From the IMG/VR virus record IMGVR_UViG_3300008267_000005, positions 110,943 through 174,942 of that record: 64,000 bases of DNA; one strand, written 5' to 3'. The notes beneath the pieces are model-generated. The model worked only from the letters and a program-made list of their open reading frames with translations, was not told the DNA's origin and did no database searches. The stretch is from a virus. Positions within the stretch are counted from its first letter, which is position 1. Each line of letters opens with the position of its first letter. Both the position numbers and the translations under genes were made by a program. Of this stretch, positions 50,155 to 58,245 are shown in pieces.

Positions 50155-50910
50155 ATGGAAAAAATTAGAAACGGGATTGTAATCAAACTACCCGACGGAG
50201 GTTTGGTTAAAGAAAACTCATTGATTAGAAGAATATGTGATCAAATCAAAAATTCTCTGCCATTGGGATACAAACTGTTTATAGTGGAAATTTCAGAAAA
50301 GGATCTTGAGTCAGACTTGGAGGTAGGTCAATCAGAAAAAGAGAGACTGTTTTACTATCTGGACGACTTAGATATTAGAATAGCAATCTATCTTAAAACC
50401 AAAAATCATATAATCTCTACTGACCCAAATTCTAAAAAGAATGCTAAACAAGAAATACTTAAGATTGGTAGTTTGATCGAAGAGATTGACGGAGGAAGAT
50501 TCGATATTCCTTTGATTTGTCATATAGGAGGGGCAAAGGGTAACAGAAGAAAAAGTATGCAGGATTTCTGTAAATTTTTTGATACACTTCCTTGGAAAAC
50601 ACAGAAAGCAATTTGCCTTATAAATGACGATAAACCTAGTCTATATTCAGTTAAGGATCTTTTGTCTGTTACTTATATTGAAAAGAAAATCCCTATAGTA
50701 TTTAGAACCTCTTCACATAGGACAAACCAAGGAGGATTAACATATAAGGAAAGCTTTTTTTTAGCAGCTTCAACTTGGGCTGAAAGATCTAATCCTATAC
50801 TTTTCTATTGCCCTTCTACAAAGGAAGAAACAGTAAGCATTAAAGACTTAAACCCCTACAACTTAATGGTTGATGTCGCTTTCGATAACAATCTACCAGA
50901 ACCAGTGTAA
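50155..50910 (+). CDS. UV-damage endonuclease (UVDE)-like, probably inactive
   Basis: The 251-aa protein follows the C-terminal half of the UVDE TIM barrel: ICHIGGAKGNRRKSMQDF, CLINDDKPSLYSVKDLL, KIPIVFRTSSHR and TWAERSNPILFYC. In UVDE these read H-x-GG, LEND, V-x-D-x-xHH and W...K-H-x-S. Several metal ligands are replaced: Glu of LEND by Ile, Asp of the VxD block by Arg, and the first His of the pair by Ser. The HPGQ segment is also lost. It may retain DNA binding without incision. It is directly upstream of a DNA glycosylase gene. Confidence 0.65.
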   Translation: MEKIRNGIVIKLPDGGLVKENSLIRRICDQIKNSLPLGYKLFIVEISEKDLESDLEVGQSEKERLFYYLDDLDIRIAIYLKTKNHIISTDPNSKKNAKQEILKIGSLIEEIDGGRFDIPLICHIGGAKGNRRKSMQDFCKFFDTLPWKTQKAICLINDDKPSLYSVKDLLSVTYIEKKIPIVFRTSSHRTNQGGLTYKESFFLAASTWAERSNPILFYCPSTKEETVSIKDLNPYNLMVDVAFDNNLPEPV

Positions 50911-50917
50911 TTTTTCT

Positions 50918-50925
50918 TATATTTG
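50918..50925 (+). promoter_or_regulatory. Host-type promoter -7 box (TATATTTG)
   Basis: TATATTTG lies 13 nt before the glycosylase ATG and matches TAnnTTTG. The transcript would be nearly leaderless. Confidence 0.5.
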
Positions 50926-50930
50926 CAATT

Positions 50931-51731
50931 ATGCCAGAAATTGCAGAGATAAAAATTATGAGCGACCATATAAATAATCGTTGCTCGGGAAAGATTTTTA
51001 ATGTGGTTTGGAAAAACCCACAACATAAATCTAAAACGGATTTAACAGAGATTTCTAAGGTCCTGTTAGAAGGAGCACAGATTTCTAGTTTTTCAAGAGG
51101 AAAGGAGCTTGAAGTTAGATTTGAATCAGAACATAATAAGATTTCTCTTTTCTTCATGATGGGAATGTCTGGAAATTTTAAATTTATAACAGATCAAGAA
51201 GCTCCCCCGAAACATACACATCTAATCTTCAAGGGTGAAAACTTTGCCCTTTGTATGTATGATTTGAGAAGATTTGCAAGATGGAGAATCGACACCAATT
51301 GGAGTGATAAAAGAGGACCTTGTCCTTTAACTGAATACCATCAGTTTAGTTCAAATATTTTAAATTTGTTGGACCAAAAGGATTTTCAAAAACCGATGTA
51401 TGAAATTCTTATGAACCAGAAATTCTTTAATGGAATAGGTAACTATTTAAGGGCAGAAATTTTAGGCAGAATAGACAGTGATCCACAGGTTCCAGCTTTG
51501 AAATATATTGAAAAGAATCCCGAGGTTTTAAGGATGTGTTATGAAATATCAAAACAAGCTTATGAGATAGGTGGTGGAAGACTAAAGGACTGGTTCAATA
51601 ATGAAGAGATTGAAGATTCATCTAATAATTTTAAGAATTGGATGAGATATTATTCAAATTCAGAAGTCTGTTCACCTATTGTCGATGGCACAGGTAGGAA
51701 ATTTTGGTTAAACAAAAAGTGGATTAGTTAA
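50931..51731 (+). CDS. NEIL1-type DNA glycosylase (Fpg/Nei family, zincless)
   Basis: The 266-aa protein keeps catalytic Pro and Glu after Met (MPE), SRGKEL with the conserved Lys, MMGMSGNFKF, YDLRRFARW, RGPCPLTEYHQF and the H2TH region FFNGIGNYLRAEILGR. These are strikingly like human NEIL1 and Mimivirus Nei rather than bacterial MutM. Instead of a four-Cys zinc finger, the end reads FKNWMRYY...GTGRKFWLNKKW, a NEIL1-like zincless finger. It should excise oxidised bases with AP-lyase activity. It uses a host-type promoter. It converges on the minus-strand gene at 51732 with no gap. Confidence 0.9.
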   Translation: MPEIAEIKIMSDHINNRCSGKIFNVVWKNPQHKSKTDLTEISKVLLEGAQISSFSRGKELEVRFESEHNKISLFFMMGMSGNFKFITDQEAPPKHTHLIFKGENFALCMYDLRRFARWRIDTNWSDKRGPCPLTEYHQFSSNILNLLDQKDFQKPMYEILMNQKFFNGIGNYLRAEILGRIDSDPQVPALKYIEKNPEVLRMCYEISKQAYEIGGGRLKDWFNNEEIEDSSNNFKNWMRYYSNSEVCSPIVDGTGRKFWLNKKWIS

Positions 51732-51998
51732 TTACCAACCAACGTAGCCTTTAGGTTTTCTTTCTTTAATTATCGCTTGACTTGCTATCGAGTCTGCTTT
51801 TACCAAAGAATCTAAACTTTTTACGTAGTACCTTGTTTGTCCAGGAGTTCCCCAATTACCTTGCTTTGTCCAGTCAATGAAATCATAGTTGGTTAAATTT
51901 TTACCATCTACAGGGCCATAGTTAATTTTTCCGTCTTTTTGTGAAGCTTTTTCAAATTCGTTTCTAGAACTTATATTGCGATATCCGTATTTTTCCAT
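51732..51998 (-). CDS. Small orphan protein on the minus strand
   Basis: The 88-aa, Tyr/Lys/Gly-rich protein (NYGPVDGKNLTNYDFIDWTK, TPGQTRYYVKSL) ends KPKGYVGW. Its start is 14 bp from the divergent exonuclease gene, in a TATATTATAT spacer. Its stop abuts the glycosylase stop. No motif recognised. Its exact fit between two + strand genes argues that it is real. Confidence 0.55.
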   Translation of the reverse strand: MEKYGYRNISSRNEFEKASQKDGKINYGPVDGKNLTNYDFIDWTKQGNWGTPGQTRYYVKSLDSLVKADSIASQAIIKERKPKGYVGW

Positions 51999-52012
51999 AA
52001 CTTATATATTAT

Positions 52013-52708
52013 ATGATACCAAGAATTCTTTTAGACTCATCTCTGTTCATAGACATTGAAACTGTTGGTTTATATCACACATTAGAAGAAGTTAATTCAA
52101 AAGATCCTGCCCTTGCACAGCTATGGATTAAGAGATGCAAATGGTTACAAAAGAATATTGAACCAGGAGAATCTTCAGATCCACATGATCTATGGGAAAA
52201 CAAAGCTTCTTTACATCCAGAGTTTGGTAAAATTATTTGTGTCAGTTTTGGAGCATATTCAGGGGAATTAGAAAAGATCACTAGTTTTTATGGAGATGAT
52301 GAGAAAGAAATACTTGAAAAAACAAATAAAATCTTGGCCAACTCAAGATCCAAAAATTTCAAAATAGCTGGTCAAAACATTAAGAACTTTGACATCCCAT
52401 ACTTGGGGAAAAGAATGATCATTAATTCTATTACTCCTGATCCTATTATTCAAACATGGAACAAAAAACCTTGGGAGACTGCTTTTACAGATTTTGCTGA
52501 AGTTTTCTCTTTTGGTGCATGGGGACAAACTTTTTCATCTTTGGAACTTGTATCACATGTTTTAGGAGTGGAGTCTTCGAAAGATGGAATGGATGGATCT
52601 AAAGTACATAATTCCTATTGGAAAGAAAATCGCATAGAAGACATCAAAGATTATTGCGAATCTGATGTGCTTTGTACTATGAACTGCTTCAAAAGATTGT
52701 CTTCATAA
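52013..52708 (+). CDS. PolB-like DnaQ-fold 3'-5' exonuclease
   Basis: The 231-aa protein has Exo I FIDIETVG (Asp13, Glu15), Exo II GQNIKNFDIPYLGKRM and Exo III YCESDVLCT, the DEDD-type arrangement of the stand-alone exonuclease related to DNA polymerase B. Expected to trim 3' ends or proofread, perhaps in repair with the neighbouring glycosylase. No polymerase domain. Confidence 0.85.
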   Translation: MIPRILLDSSLFIDIETVGLYHTLEEVNSKDPALAQLWIKRCKWLQKNIEPGESSDPHDLWENKASLHPEFGKIICVSFGAYSGELEKITSFYGDDEKEILEKTNKILANSRSKNFKIAGQNIKNFDIPYLGKRMIINSITPDPIIQTWNKKPWETAFTDFAEVFSFGAWGQTFSSLELVSHVLGVESSKDGMDGSKVHNSYWKENRIEDIKDYCESDVLCTMNCFKRLSS

Positions 52709-52719
52709 TGTCAAAAGCT

Positions 52720-52753
52720 TTCTGGATATATAGTAAGGTCTTAATATCCAGAA
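52720..52753 (+). promoter_or_regulatory. Late-promoter-like motif embedded in an inverted repeat
   Basis: TTCTGGATAT (52720-52729) pairs perfectly with ATATCCAGAA (52744-52753), ending at the base before the TTG start. GATATATAGT (52725-52734) overlaps the left arm. The repeat could fold in DNA, or bind a dimeric regulator. Confidence 0.55.
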
Positions 52754-53509
52754 TTGAACAATATCTTAAATTTCTTTGCTTGGGTCTCTGAAAACGAGGA
52801 GAGAACAGATTTTTACAAAAAAGACCTCAATTCATCTTTTTGGATTGATGGATCATTCGATCCCAGAGTAAGAGAAAAGCTTCTGAAAATAGCTTCAGAT
52901 TTCTATGAGGCTTTAAAAATCACTGCTCCTATCAAAGATATCCAGCTTACTGGTTCCTTGGCTAATTATAATTGGACTGATAAATCTGATTTAGATGTCC
53001 ATGTCTTGATTGAATTTTCTGATATAGACGAAAATACAGAATTAGTTAAAAAGGCTCTAGATGGAGCTAGATTCATGTGGAACCTTAGACATAAGGTGAA
53101 AATTAAAGGATATGATGTTGAGCTTTATATTCAAGACATTAATGAGCCACACATTGCTTCTGGTTTATTCTCATTAAAAAATAATGAATGGATAAGAGTT
53201 CCAAAATACAATCCTCCAGAAATTGACTACAAAGATGTAGATAAGAAATTTGAGGGATACGTTTCAGAAATCCACGAAATGGAAAATCTTATCTCTACTT
53301 CAAATTTCTCAACAGTTTCTGCAGAAGAAATATACAAGCACGGAGTAAGGTTGAAGAAAAAAATTCTCGAAATGAGAAAAGAAGGTTTATCGAGAAGCGG
53401 TGAATTTTCAGTAGAGAATCTAACCTTCAAAAAATTAAGGAATGAAGGATATATAGAAAAGGTAATAGAGTTAATCTCTAAAGCTTATACAAATATGTAC
53501 AATGAATAA
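52754..53509 (+). CDS. Nucleotidyltransferase-fold protein
   Basis: The 251-aa protein starts with TTG. It has the pol-beta-type signature GSLANYNWTDKSDLDVHVLI (Gly-Ser, then Asp-x-Asp) at about residues 73-92 and a third acidic strand in YDVELYIQD (about 125). This is the MNT/pol beta superfamily that transfers nucleotides to proteins, RNA or small molecules. The C-terminal half is helical and might hold substrate. Late-type motif 29 nt upstream. The gene ends inside the start of the next one. Confidence 0.8.
   Translation: MNNILNFFAWVSENEERTDFYKKDLNSSFWIDGSFDPRVREKLLKIASDFYEALKITAPIKDIQLTGSLANYNWTDKSDLDVHVLIEFSDIDENTELVKKALDGARFMWNLRHKVKIKGYDVELYIQDINEPHIASGLFSLKNNEWIRVPKYNPPEIDYKDVDKKFEGYVSEIHEMENLISTSNFSTVSAEEIYKHGVRLKKKILEMRKEGLSRSGEFSVENLTFKKLRNEGYIEKVIELISKAYTNMYNE
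53448..53460 (+). promoter_or_regulatory. Late-promoter-like motif inside preceding gene
   Basis: GATATATAGAAAA lies 54 nt before the ATG of the 886-aa head-module protein, within the nucleotidyltransferase coding sequence. Confidence 0.45.
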
Positions 53510-56162
53510 CAATATGAAAGACTTCTACAAAGGTATTAATCCGATTTACGAAAGCATGAAAAATTCCGTAAATGAGGAAAAAGGAGATGCTAAGAAAAAA
53601 CAAGCACTCGATACTATATCATCTCTCTCTACGGTTATGAACCAGTTTTTTTCCGTTTTGTTAAATTCTAAAATGGAAAATGCTAAGAGTGTTAGAGGAT
53701 TCCAAGAGATTAAAAATAAGATCTTAGGCACTAACAACTTTGGTGCTTTCAGACAATATCTTATTTCAGTTCTGGATGCTTTAGCTGCTATGGATCCAAG
53801 CCAAAGAGAAGCTTATGCGAAGAACGTTCAATTTGTTACAGAAGTACTTGCTCTTACTGAGCCAATTCTTTCAGATCCAAAACTTTTTGATAGTGCAAAG
53901 AAAGACACTGTTTCTAAGCTTTTGAATAACTTCGAAGAAGATTTAAAACAGAGAGAAACCCAGTTACAAAAAACCAATCCTAAATTATTTGGTGAAGTTG
54001 TTAAACAGGGTTTAGTTGTAAAAGAAGCTAAAACTGAAGAAGCTGAGGAAGAAGAATTCAGAGGTAAAGCATTCAACAAATCGAAAGAATCTTTGGATGC
54101 TGCAAATGGATTCGTTGGAATGGTCGATAGAGATCTTTATATAGCAGTTCTCAAAGACAATGAGGACATCAAGAGATACAAAGAAATTGCAGCTGGACTT
54201 TATAAAAAGGCTCAAGATCTTCAAATGATCGATAGAAAGGGTCTTAGAAATATCATTACAGCATCTGGTGAAATTAAAAGACCAGATTACATGAGACAAC
54301 AAGATGGACTCATCAATGAGATCATCAGACAGAAAGGGGAATACACTAGAGTGAAAGATGCAGCTTTAAAAAACAAAGGTCTTACACCTCCTCCTGTTGT
54401 TATTCCAGTGTGTCCTCCAGGAAAAGTTTTCGATGCAACAAAAGGAATATGTGTTGATCAAGCTCCAGTAAAAACTGATGATCAAAGACAAGAAGGAAAG
54501 AAGAAAGAACCGATTGTTACTTCAACTGACTGTAAATTCCCAGTGAAATTTGGAACAAAATGTAAAGAAGTTGGAAAACTTCAATCTAAGCTTATGGAGG
54601 TTATTCCTTCTATTAAAACGTATCTTTCTGCAAAAGGTGGAGCAGATATGAAATATGGTAAAGGAACAGCTGCAGCAGCAAATATTGTTTGGGGTTATTT
54701 ATCTGGACAAACAGGTCAACAATTAACTTCAGATTTAACTGAAGAAATGTACGGGGCTATTATAGCACTTACTCCTGCTGATATCGATTTAGATATTCCA
54801 GCAGGTGCTTTAGAGAACATTCATTCAGAAATGACAATTGATCAAAAGATCCAAGAAAGAGAAGAAATTAAAGGATCTTTAATTCTTTCTTTTGAAGATT
54901 TTTACTCTGTAATTGAAGAGTCTTACAATTTTGCTAAACTGGACGAACAATCTGTCTTTGATAGATTAGGAAAGAATACTCCTGCTGCTCCGGCAGAACC
55001 TGCACCAGCTGCTGCAACAGGTCCAACAGGATCTTTAGTTATGCCAGCTTATGCAAAAACAAAATTGAAAGATTCTTGTATTAAAGATTCCTTAGCACAA
55101 GGAAAAGTGCTTCCGTGTGCAGGTGCTACAGGAGCTACTGGTGGTACCGGTGGTACTGGAGGAACCGGAGCTACTGGAGGTACAGGTGCCACTGGATCTA
55201 CTGGAGGTACAGGTGCTACTGGAGCAACTGGAGAAATCAAATGGAAAGGTCTTAAGCCAGTTGCAGATGGAGCATATACAATATATTATGACGAAAGTTG
55301 GTCAGAATGGTGGAGCGATACTGGTAAAGGTGCTATAGTAGCTGGATTAATAGTAGGTGCTGTAGTATTAACTGCAGGAGCAGCAGGAGCACCTATCGCA
55401 GTAGGTGGATCATCTCTAGGAGTTGCTAGTGCTGGTGCAGCTGCAGGATCTGCAGCAGTACCTGTTGCAACTGCAGGATGGGGATTAGGTGCAGGTGTAG
55501 CTGGTGCAGCTGGAGCACTTGGAGCAGCAGGAAGCTTAGGAACTGCGGCAGGCGTTGTTACTTTAGCATCTGGTGCTATAGGAGGTTCAGCAATTGCTAA
55601 ATGGGCAGGAAGCGACAGAAAACCGGTTACAGTATTAGTATTTAACGGATACATTGAAAGCATTGCTGTTAAAGCAATGGCAAGAGGAATTTATAACAGT
55701 TTAACAGGTACAGTTTCTTCTCAAGATTTACTAGCAATCTATTCAACTTTAATTCTCTGCAGAGGTACCTTCACTGACGGTGGAGATGGTAATGCAGTAT
55801 CTGTATGGCAGAAGGTTAAAACTGATTATGCAAGTTTCGGAGGAGGTGATTTAGCAGGCAATATTAATGCGATAACTTCTGGTGGTGCAGGTGGATTCTT
55901 CAAGGATATAGTTACTGATATGGATGAAATTCCTTCATTCCCTGTTAGCTTCAAAACTAAGAATCCTACAGAAGGTGGAGGTGCTACTACTTTCGAAAGT
56001 GCAAAAGATGCTTGCGATGAAGGTGTATCTAAACTAAACGCAAATGCTGCTAAGTTGGCAGAGAATCTTAAGTTAATTACTGAAGAAGATCTCGAAAAAC
56101 TTTCAGAGGGAATGGGTGAAATCACATCTGGTGTAGCTGAAAAGGCTGAGGAATCAGAATAA
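53502..56162 (+). CDS. Large probable internal head protein, collagen-like
   Basis: In this 886-aa protein the N-terminus (NPIYESMKNSVNEEKG) resembles processed head proteins nearby. Residues 20-330 are helical. At about 335-420 a CxxC-rich patch is followed by VGKLQSKL...YGKGTAAAANIVWGYL...LTEEMYGAII, patterned like a peptidoglycan-binding fold. Gly-x-y collagen-like triplets lie at about 541-577. Residues about 606-703 are a long Gly/Ala-rich hydrophobic segment. This combination suggests a protein injected with DNA that inserts into the envelope. It precedes the protease-scaffold gene. Confidence 0.75.
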   Translation: MNNNMKDFYKGINPIYESMKNSVNEEKGDAKKKQALDTISSLSTVMNQFFSVLLNSKMENAKSVRGFQEIKNKILGTNNFGAFRQYLISVLDALAAMDPSQREAYAKNVQFVTEVLALTEPILSDPKLFDSAKKDTVSKLLNNFEEDLKQRETQLQKTNPKLFGEVVKQGLVVKEAKTEEAEEEEFRGKAFNKSKESLDAANGFVGMVDRDLYIAVLKDNEDIKRYKEIAAGLYKKAQDLQMIDRKGLRNIITASGEIKRPDYMRQQDGLINEIIRQKGEYTRVKDAALKNKGLTPPPVVIPVCPPGKVFDATKGICVDQAPVKTDDQRQEGKKKEPIVTSTDCKFPVKFGTKCKEVGKLQSKLMEVIPSIKTYLSAKGGADMKYGKGTAAAANIVWGYLSGQTGQQLTSDLTEEMYGAIIALTPADIDLDIPAGALENIHSEMTIDQKIQEREEIKGSLILSFEDFYSVIEESYNFAKLDEQSVFDRLGKNTPAAPAEPAPAAATGPTGSLVMPAYAKTKLKDSCIKDSLAQGKVLPCAGATGATGGTGGTGGTGATGGTGATGSTGGTGATGATGEIKWKGLKPVADGAYTIYYDESWSEWWSDTGKGAIVAGLIVGAVVLTAGAAGAPIAVGGSSLGVASAGAAAGSAAVPVATAGWGLGAGVAGAAGALGAAGSLGTAAGVVTLASGAIGGSAIAKWAGSDRKPVTVLVFNGYIESIAVKAMARGIYNSLTGTVSSQDLLAIYSTLILCRGTFTDGGDGNAVSVWQKVKTDYASFGGGDLAGNINAITSGGAGGFFKDIVTDMDEIPSFPVSFKTKNPTEGGGATTFESAKDACDEGVSKLNANAAKLAENLKLITEEDLEKLSEGMGEITSGVAEKAEESE

Positions 56163-56167
56163 TTCAA

Positions 56168-56178
56168 GATATATAAAA
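56168..56178 (+). promoter_or_regulatory. Late-promoter-like motif GATATATA
   Basis: GATATATAAAA lies 21 nt before the ATG of the protease-scaffold gene. Confidence 0.65.
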
Positions 56179-56188
56179 AAATAAAAGG

Positions 56189-58234
56189 ATGGAAAAAAAC
56201 CAAGATTACGTACTGATTCTAGAAAAATCAACTGTAAATCTTTCAAGTAAGAAAGAAGGAGGAGAATATTTTCTAGAAGGTGTAGCAGCAGTTTTCGGAA
56301 TTGAGAATTCTAATCATAGAATTTACGAGGAGAAGGAATATTTGCCACATCTTGATTATTTGAAAAAGAAGATTGAACAAAATCGTTTGGTTGGTGAATT
56401 AGATCACCCAAAAGAATTCGATGTTTCTTTAAAGAACATATCTCACATTATCACAGATTTAGATTATGATAATAAAGACAGATGTGTAAAGATCAAGGTT
56501 AAGCTTCTTGATACTCCAGCCGGTAAAATTGCACAGAATCTTGTTGATGCAGGTATTCCTATTTCTATTTCTTCTAGAGCAGCAGGTAACGTAAAAGAAA
56601 ATAAAAAAGTAGAGATCAAGAAGATCTTTACTTATGATCTAGTAGCTGATCCTGGTTTTGAAAATGCTCAATTAGAAAGAGTTAGCGAAAGTTTATACGA
56701 AAGCTTAGGTTTTACTTCCTTTGCAGAAGAGATCAAAAGTTCAATAGTTTCTTCTTTAACCAATATAAACGAGAGCTTAGGATTGAGAAAAAATTCTAAC
56801 ACGCAGATATATAGAATTAAAGATATAGAGAAGATCTCTAAACTTTTAGAAAATACAAATAATACAAAGAATATGGACAATAACTTTGTCACAGCAGAAG
56901 AATTAAACGAATATTCACTCATTCTTAAAAAGGAAATGGATTCTTTGAAGAATGAAATGAAATCCTTTTCAAAAGGTTCTACTTCTAGTAACAACGATTC
57001 AGCATTAGAGGAGAGAATTCAAAGACTTGAAAAGTATTCAGAATATCTTGCAGAGAACTTAGAATCTGCAATTAACTTTGGTGATTACTTAGCAGAGAAT
57101 TTAGAAGGTTCTATTTCTTATAATAAGTATCTTGCTGAAAATCTTGACAAAGCTATTTCATATGCTAAATACTTAGCAGAGCACGTAGATGGCAACATTT
57201 CTTATTCAGAATATATTGCAGAGAATCTTGACAACAATATTGCTTACAGCAAATATATCGCTGAGAATTTAGATAAGAACATTTCCTATTCAGAGTATCT
57301 TGCTGAAAACTTAGATAAGAACATTTCTTATTCTGAGTATCTTGCTGAGAACTTGGACAAGAACATCTCTTATGCTGAATACTTGGCTGAAAACGTTGAC
57401 AGAAACATTTCTTACTCAGAATATCTCGCAGAGAAATTGGATAAGAACATCTCTTATTCTGATTATCTTGCTGAGAATCTAGATAAGAGCATTTCTTATT
57501 CAGATTACCTTGGTGAGAAAGTAAACGGAAACATTAACTACTCAGAATACTTAGCTGAAAAAGTTAAATCTGGTATTGAATACTCACAATATTTGGCCGA
57601 GTCTATCAATAACAAAGGAATTAAAAATTCCGGTAATGATATGGCTAAACAAATTAATGATTCAGTAGAAAAAGGAAAAAGAACTTCTGGTTTCTCAGGT
57701 GATTACAATTCACTTTCTGGCAAAGTCGATCAATTAATTGAATCACTTAGCAAGAACAAAACTGAAGAAATCGTAAACGAAAATAAATATTCTTTCTTAA
57801 AGCTTGTTGATGAACAAACAAAGAAAGGATTTATCTCTTTGAACGAGGCCGAAAAACAAAAGGTCGTTAAAGCTCTTAATGAGCAGAATTACAGTTCAGG
57901 TATGGACGTAGTTCAAATTATGGGATCTGCTCTAACTGAACAAGCTCAGTCTGGAGAAAAATTCCTCGATATGATACCACAAGATTTGGTACCTGTTTGG
58001 AACTCTTTGAATGAATCACAGAAAGCATCAATTGTTGCTCAAAGTAAATTCTATCACTTAGACACTCCTTATCAGATTAACAACTTCTGGAGAACTAGAG
58101 GATTTCAAGCTCCACAGGCTAATTTGGAAAGATTAGACGAGTCCCAAAACCCTAATAATGCTACGAACAGCGGAATTAGCAACAGCTATATCGCAAACAT
58201 CGCAGCTGAATTAGACAAAAGATTTAAAAAATAA
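56189..58234 (+). CDS. 21/22: Prohead protease fused to scaffold (gp21-gp22)
   Basis: The 681-aa protein has a herpesvirus/T4-type (S78-like) protease at residues 1-165: GELDHP with His73, PISISSRA with the catalytic Ser at 128 or 129, and YDLVADPGF. A linker holds a possible self-cleavage site NINE195/S. Residues 283-478 are fourteen 14-residue repeats, consensus YSEYLAENLDKNIS, expected to form a long coiled coil like scaffold gp22. The C-terminal about 200 residues include several LNE sites and a capsid-binding-like end. In T4 these are two genes. Met229 (56873), after an internal GATATATA, could start a separate scaffold. Confidence 0.88.
   Translation: MEKNQDYVLILEKSTVNLSSKKEGGEYFLEGVAAVFGIENSNHRIYEEKEYLPHLDYLKKKIEQNRLVGELDHPKEFDVSLKNISHIITDLDYDNKDRCVKIKVKLLDTPAGKIAQNLVDAGIPISISSRAAGNVKENKKVEIKKIFTYDLVADPGFENAQLERVSESLYESLGFTSFAEEIKSSIVSSLTNINESLGLRKNSNTQIYRIKDIEKISKLLENTNNTKNMDNNFVTAEELNEYSLILKKEMDSLKNEMKSFSKGSTSSNNDSALEERIQRLEKYSEYLAENLESAINFGDYLAENLEGSISYNKYLAENLDKAISYAKYLAEHVDGNISYSEYIAENLDNNIAYSKYIAENLDKNISYSEYLAENLDKNISYSEYLAENLDKNISYAEYLAENVDRNISYSEYLAEKLDKNISYSDYLAENLDKSISYSDYLGEKVNGNINYSEYLAEKVKSGIEYSQYLAESINNKGIKNSGNDMAKQINDSVEKGKRTSGFSGDYNSLSGKVDQLIESLSKNKTEEIVNENKYSFLKLVDEQTKKGFISLNEAEKQKVVKALNEQNYSSGMDVVQIMGSALTEQAQSGEKFLDMIPQDLVPVWNSLNESQKASIVAQSKFYHLDTPYQINNFWRTRGFQAPQANLERLDESQNPNNATNSGISNSYIANIAAELDKRFKK
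56806..56816 (+). promoter_or_regulatory. Internal late-promoter-like motif in the 21/22 gene
   Basis: GATATATAGAA lies inside the fusion gene, 67 nt before in-frame ATG 56873, which would begin a 453-aa scaffold without protease. The spacing is longer than at other motifs. Confidence 0.4.
57035..57622 (+). repeat. Fourteen tandem 42-bp (14-aa) repeats
   Basis: Fourteen in-frame units with no gaps. The central ones are nearly identical (YSEYLAENLDKNIS) and the outer ones more diverged, as expected from internal duplication. Fourteen residues equal two heptads, fitting a coiled coil with Tyr, Leu and Ile in core positions. Confidence 0.9.
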
Positions 58235-58245
58235 GATCTAATAAA

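Noticed and set aside
55049-55663. Minus-strand Ala/Pro-rich frames opposite the 886-aa protein
   Set aside because: Antisense shadow of a Gly/Ala-rich region. No promoter or gene context.
57035-57622. 42-bp tandem DNA repeats considered as an origin or iteron array
   Set aside because: The repeats keep the reading frame exactly and vary mainly at synonymous or conservative positions, which fits protein repeats.
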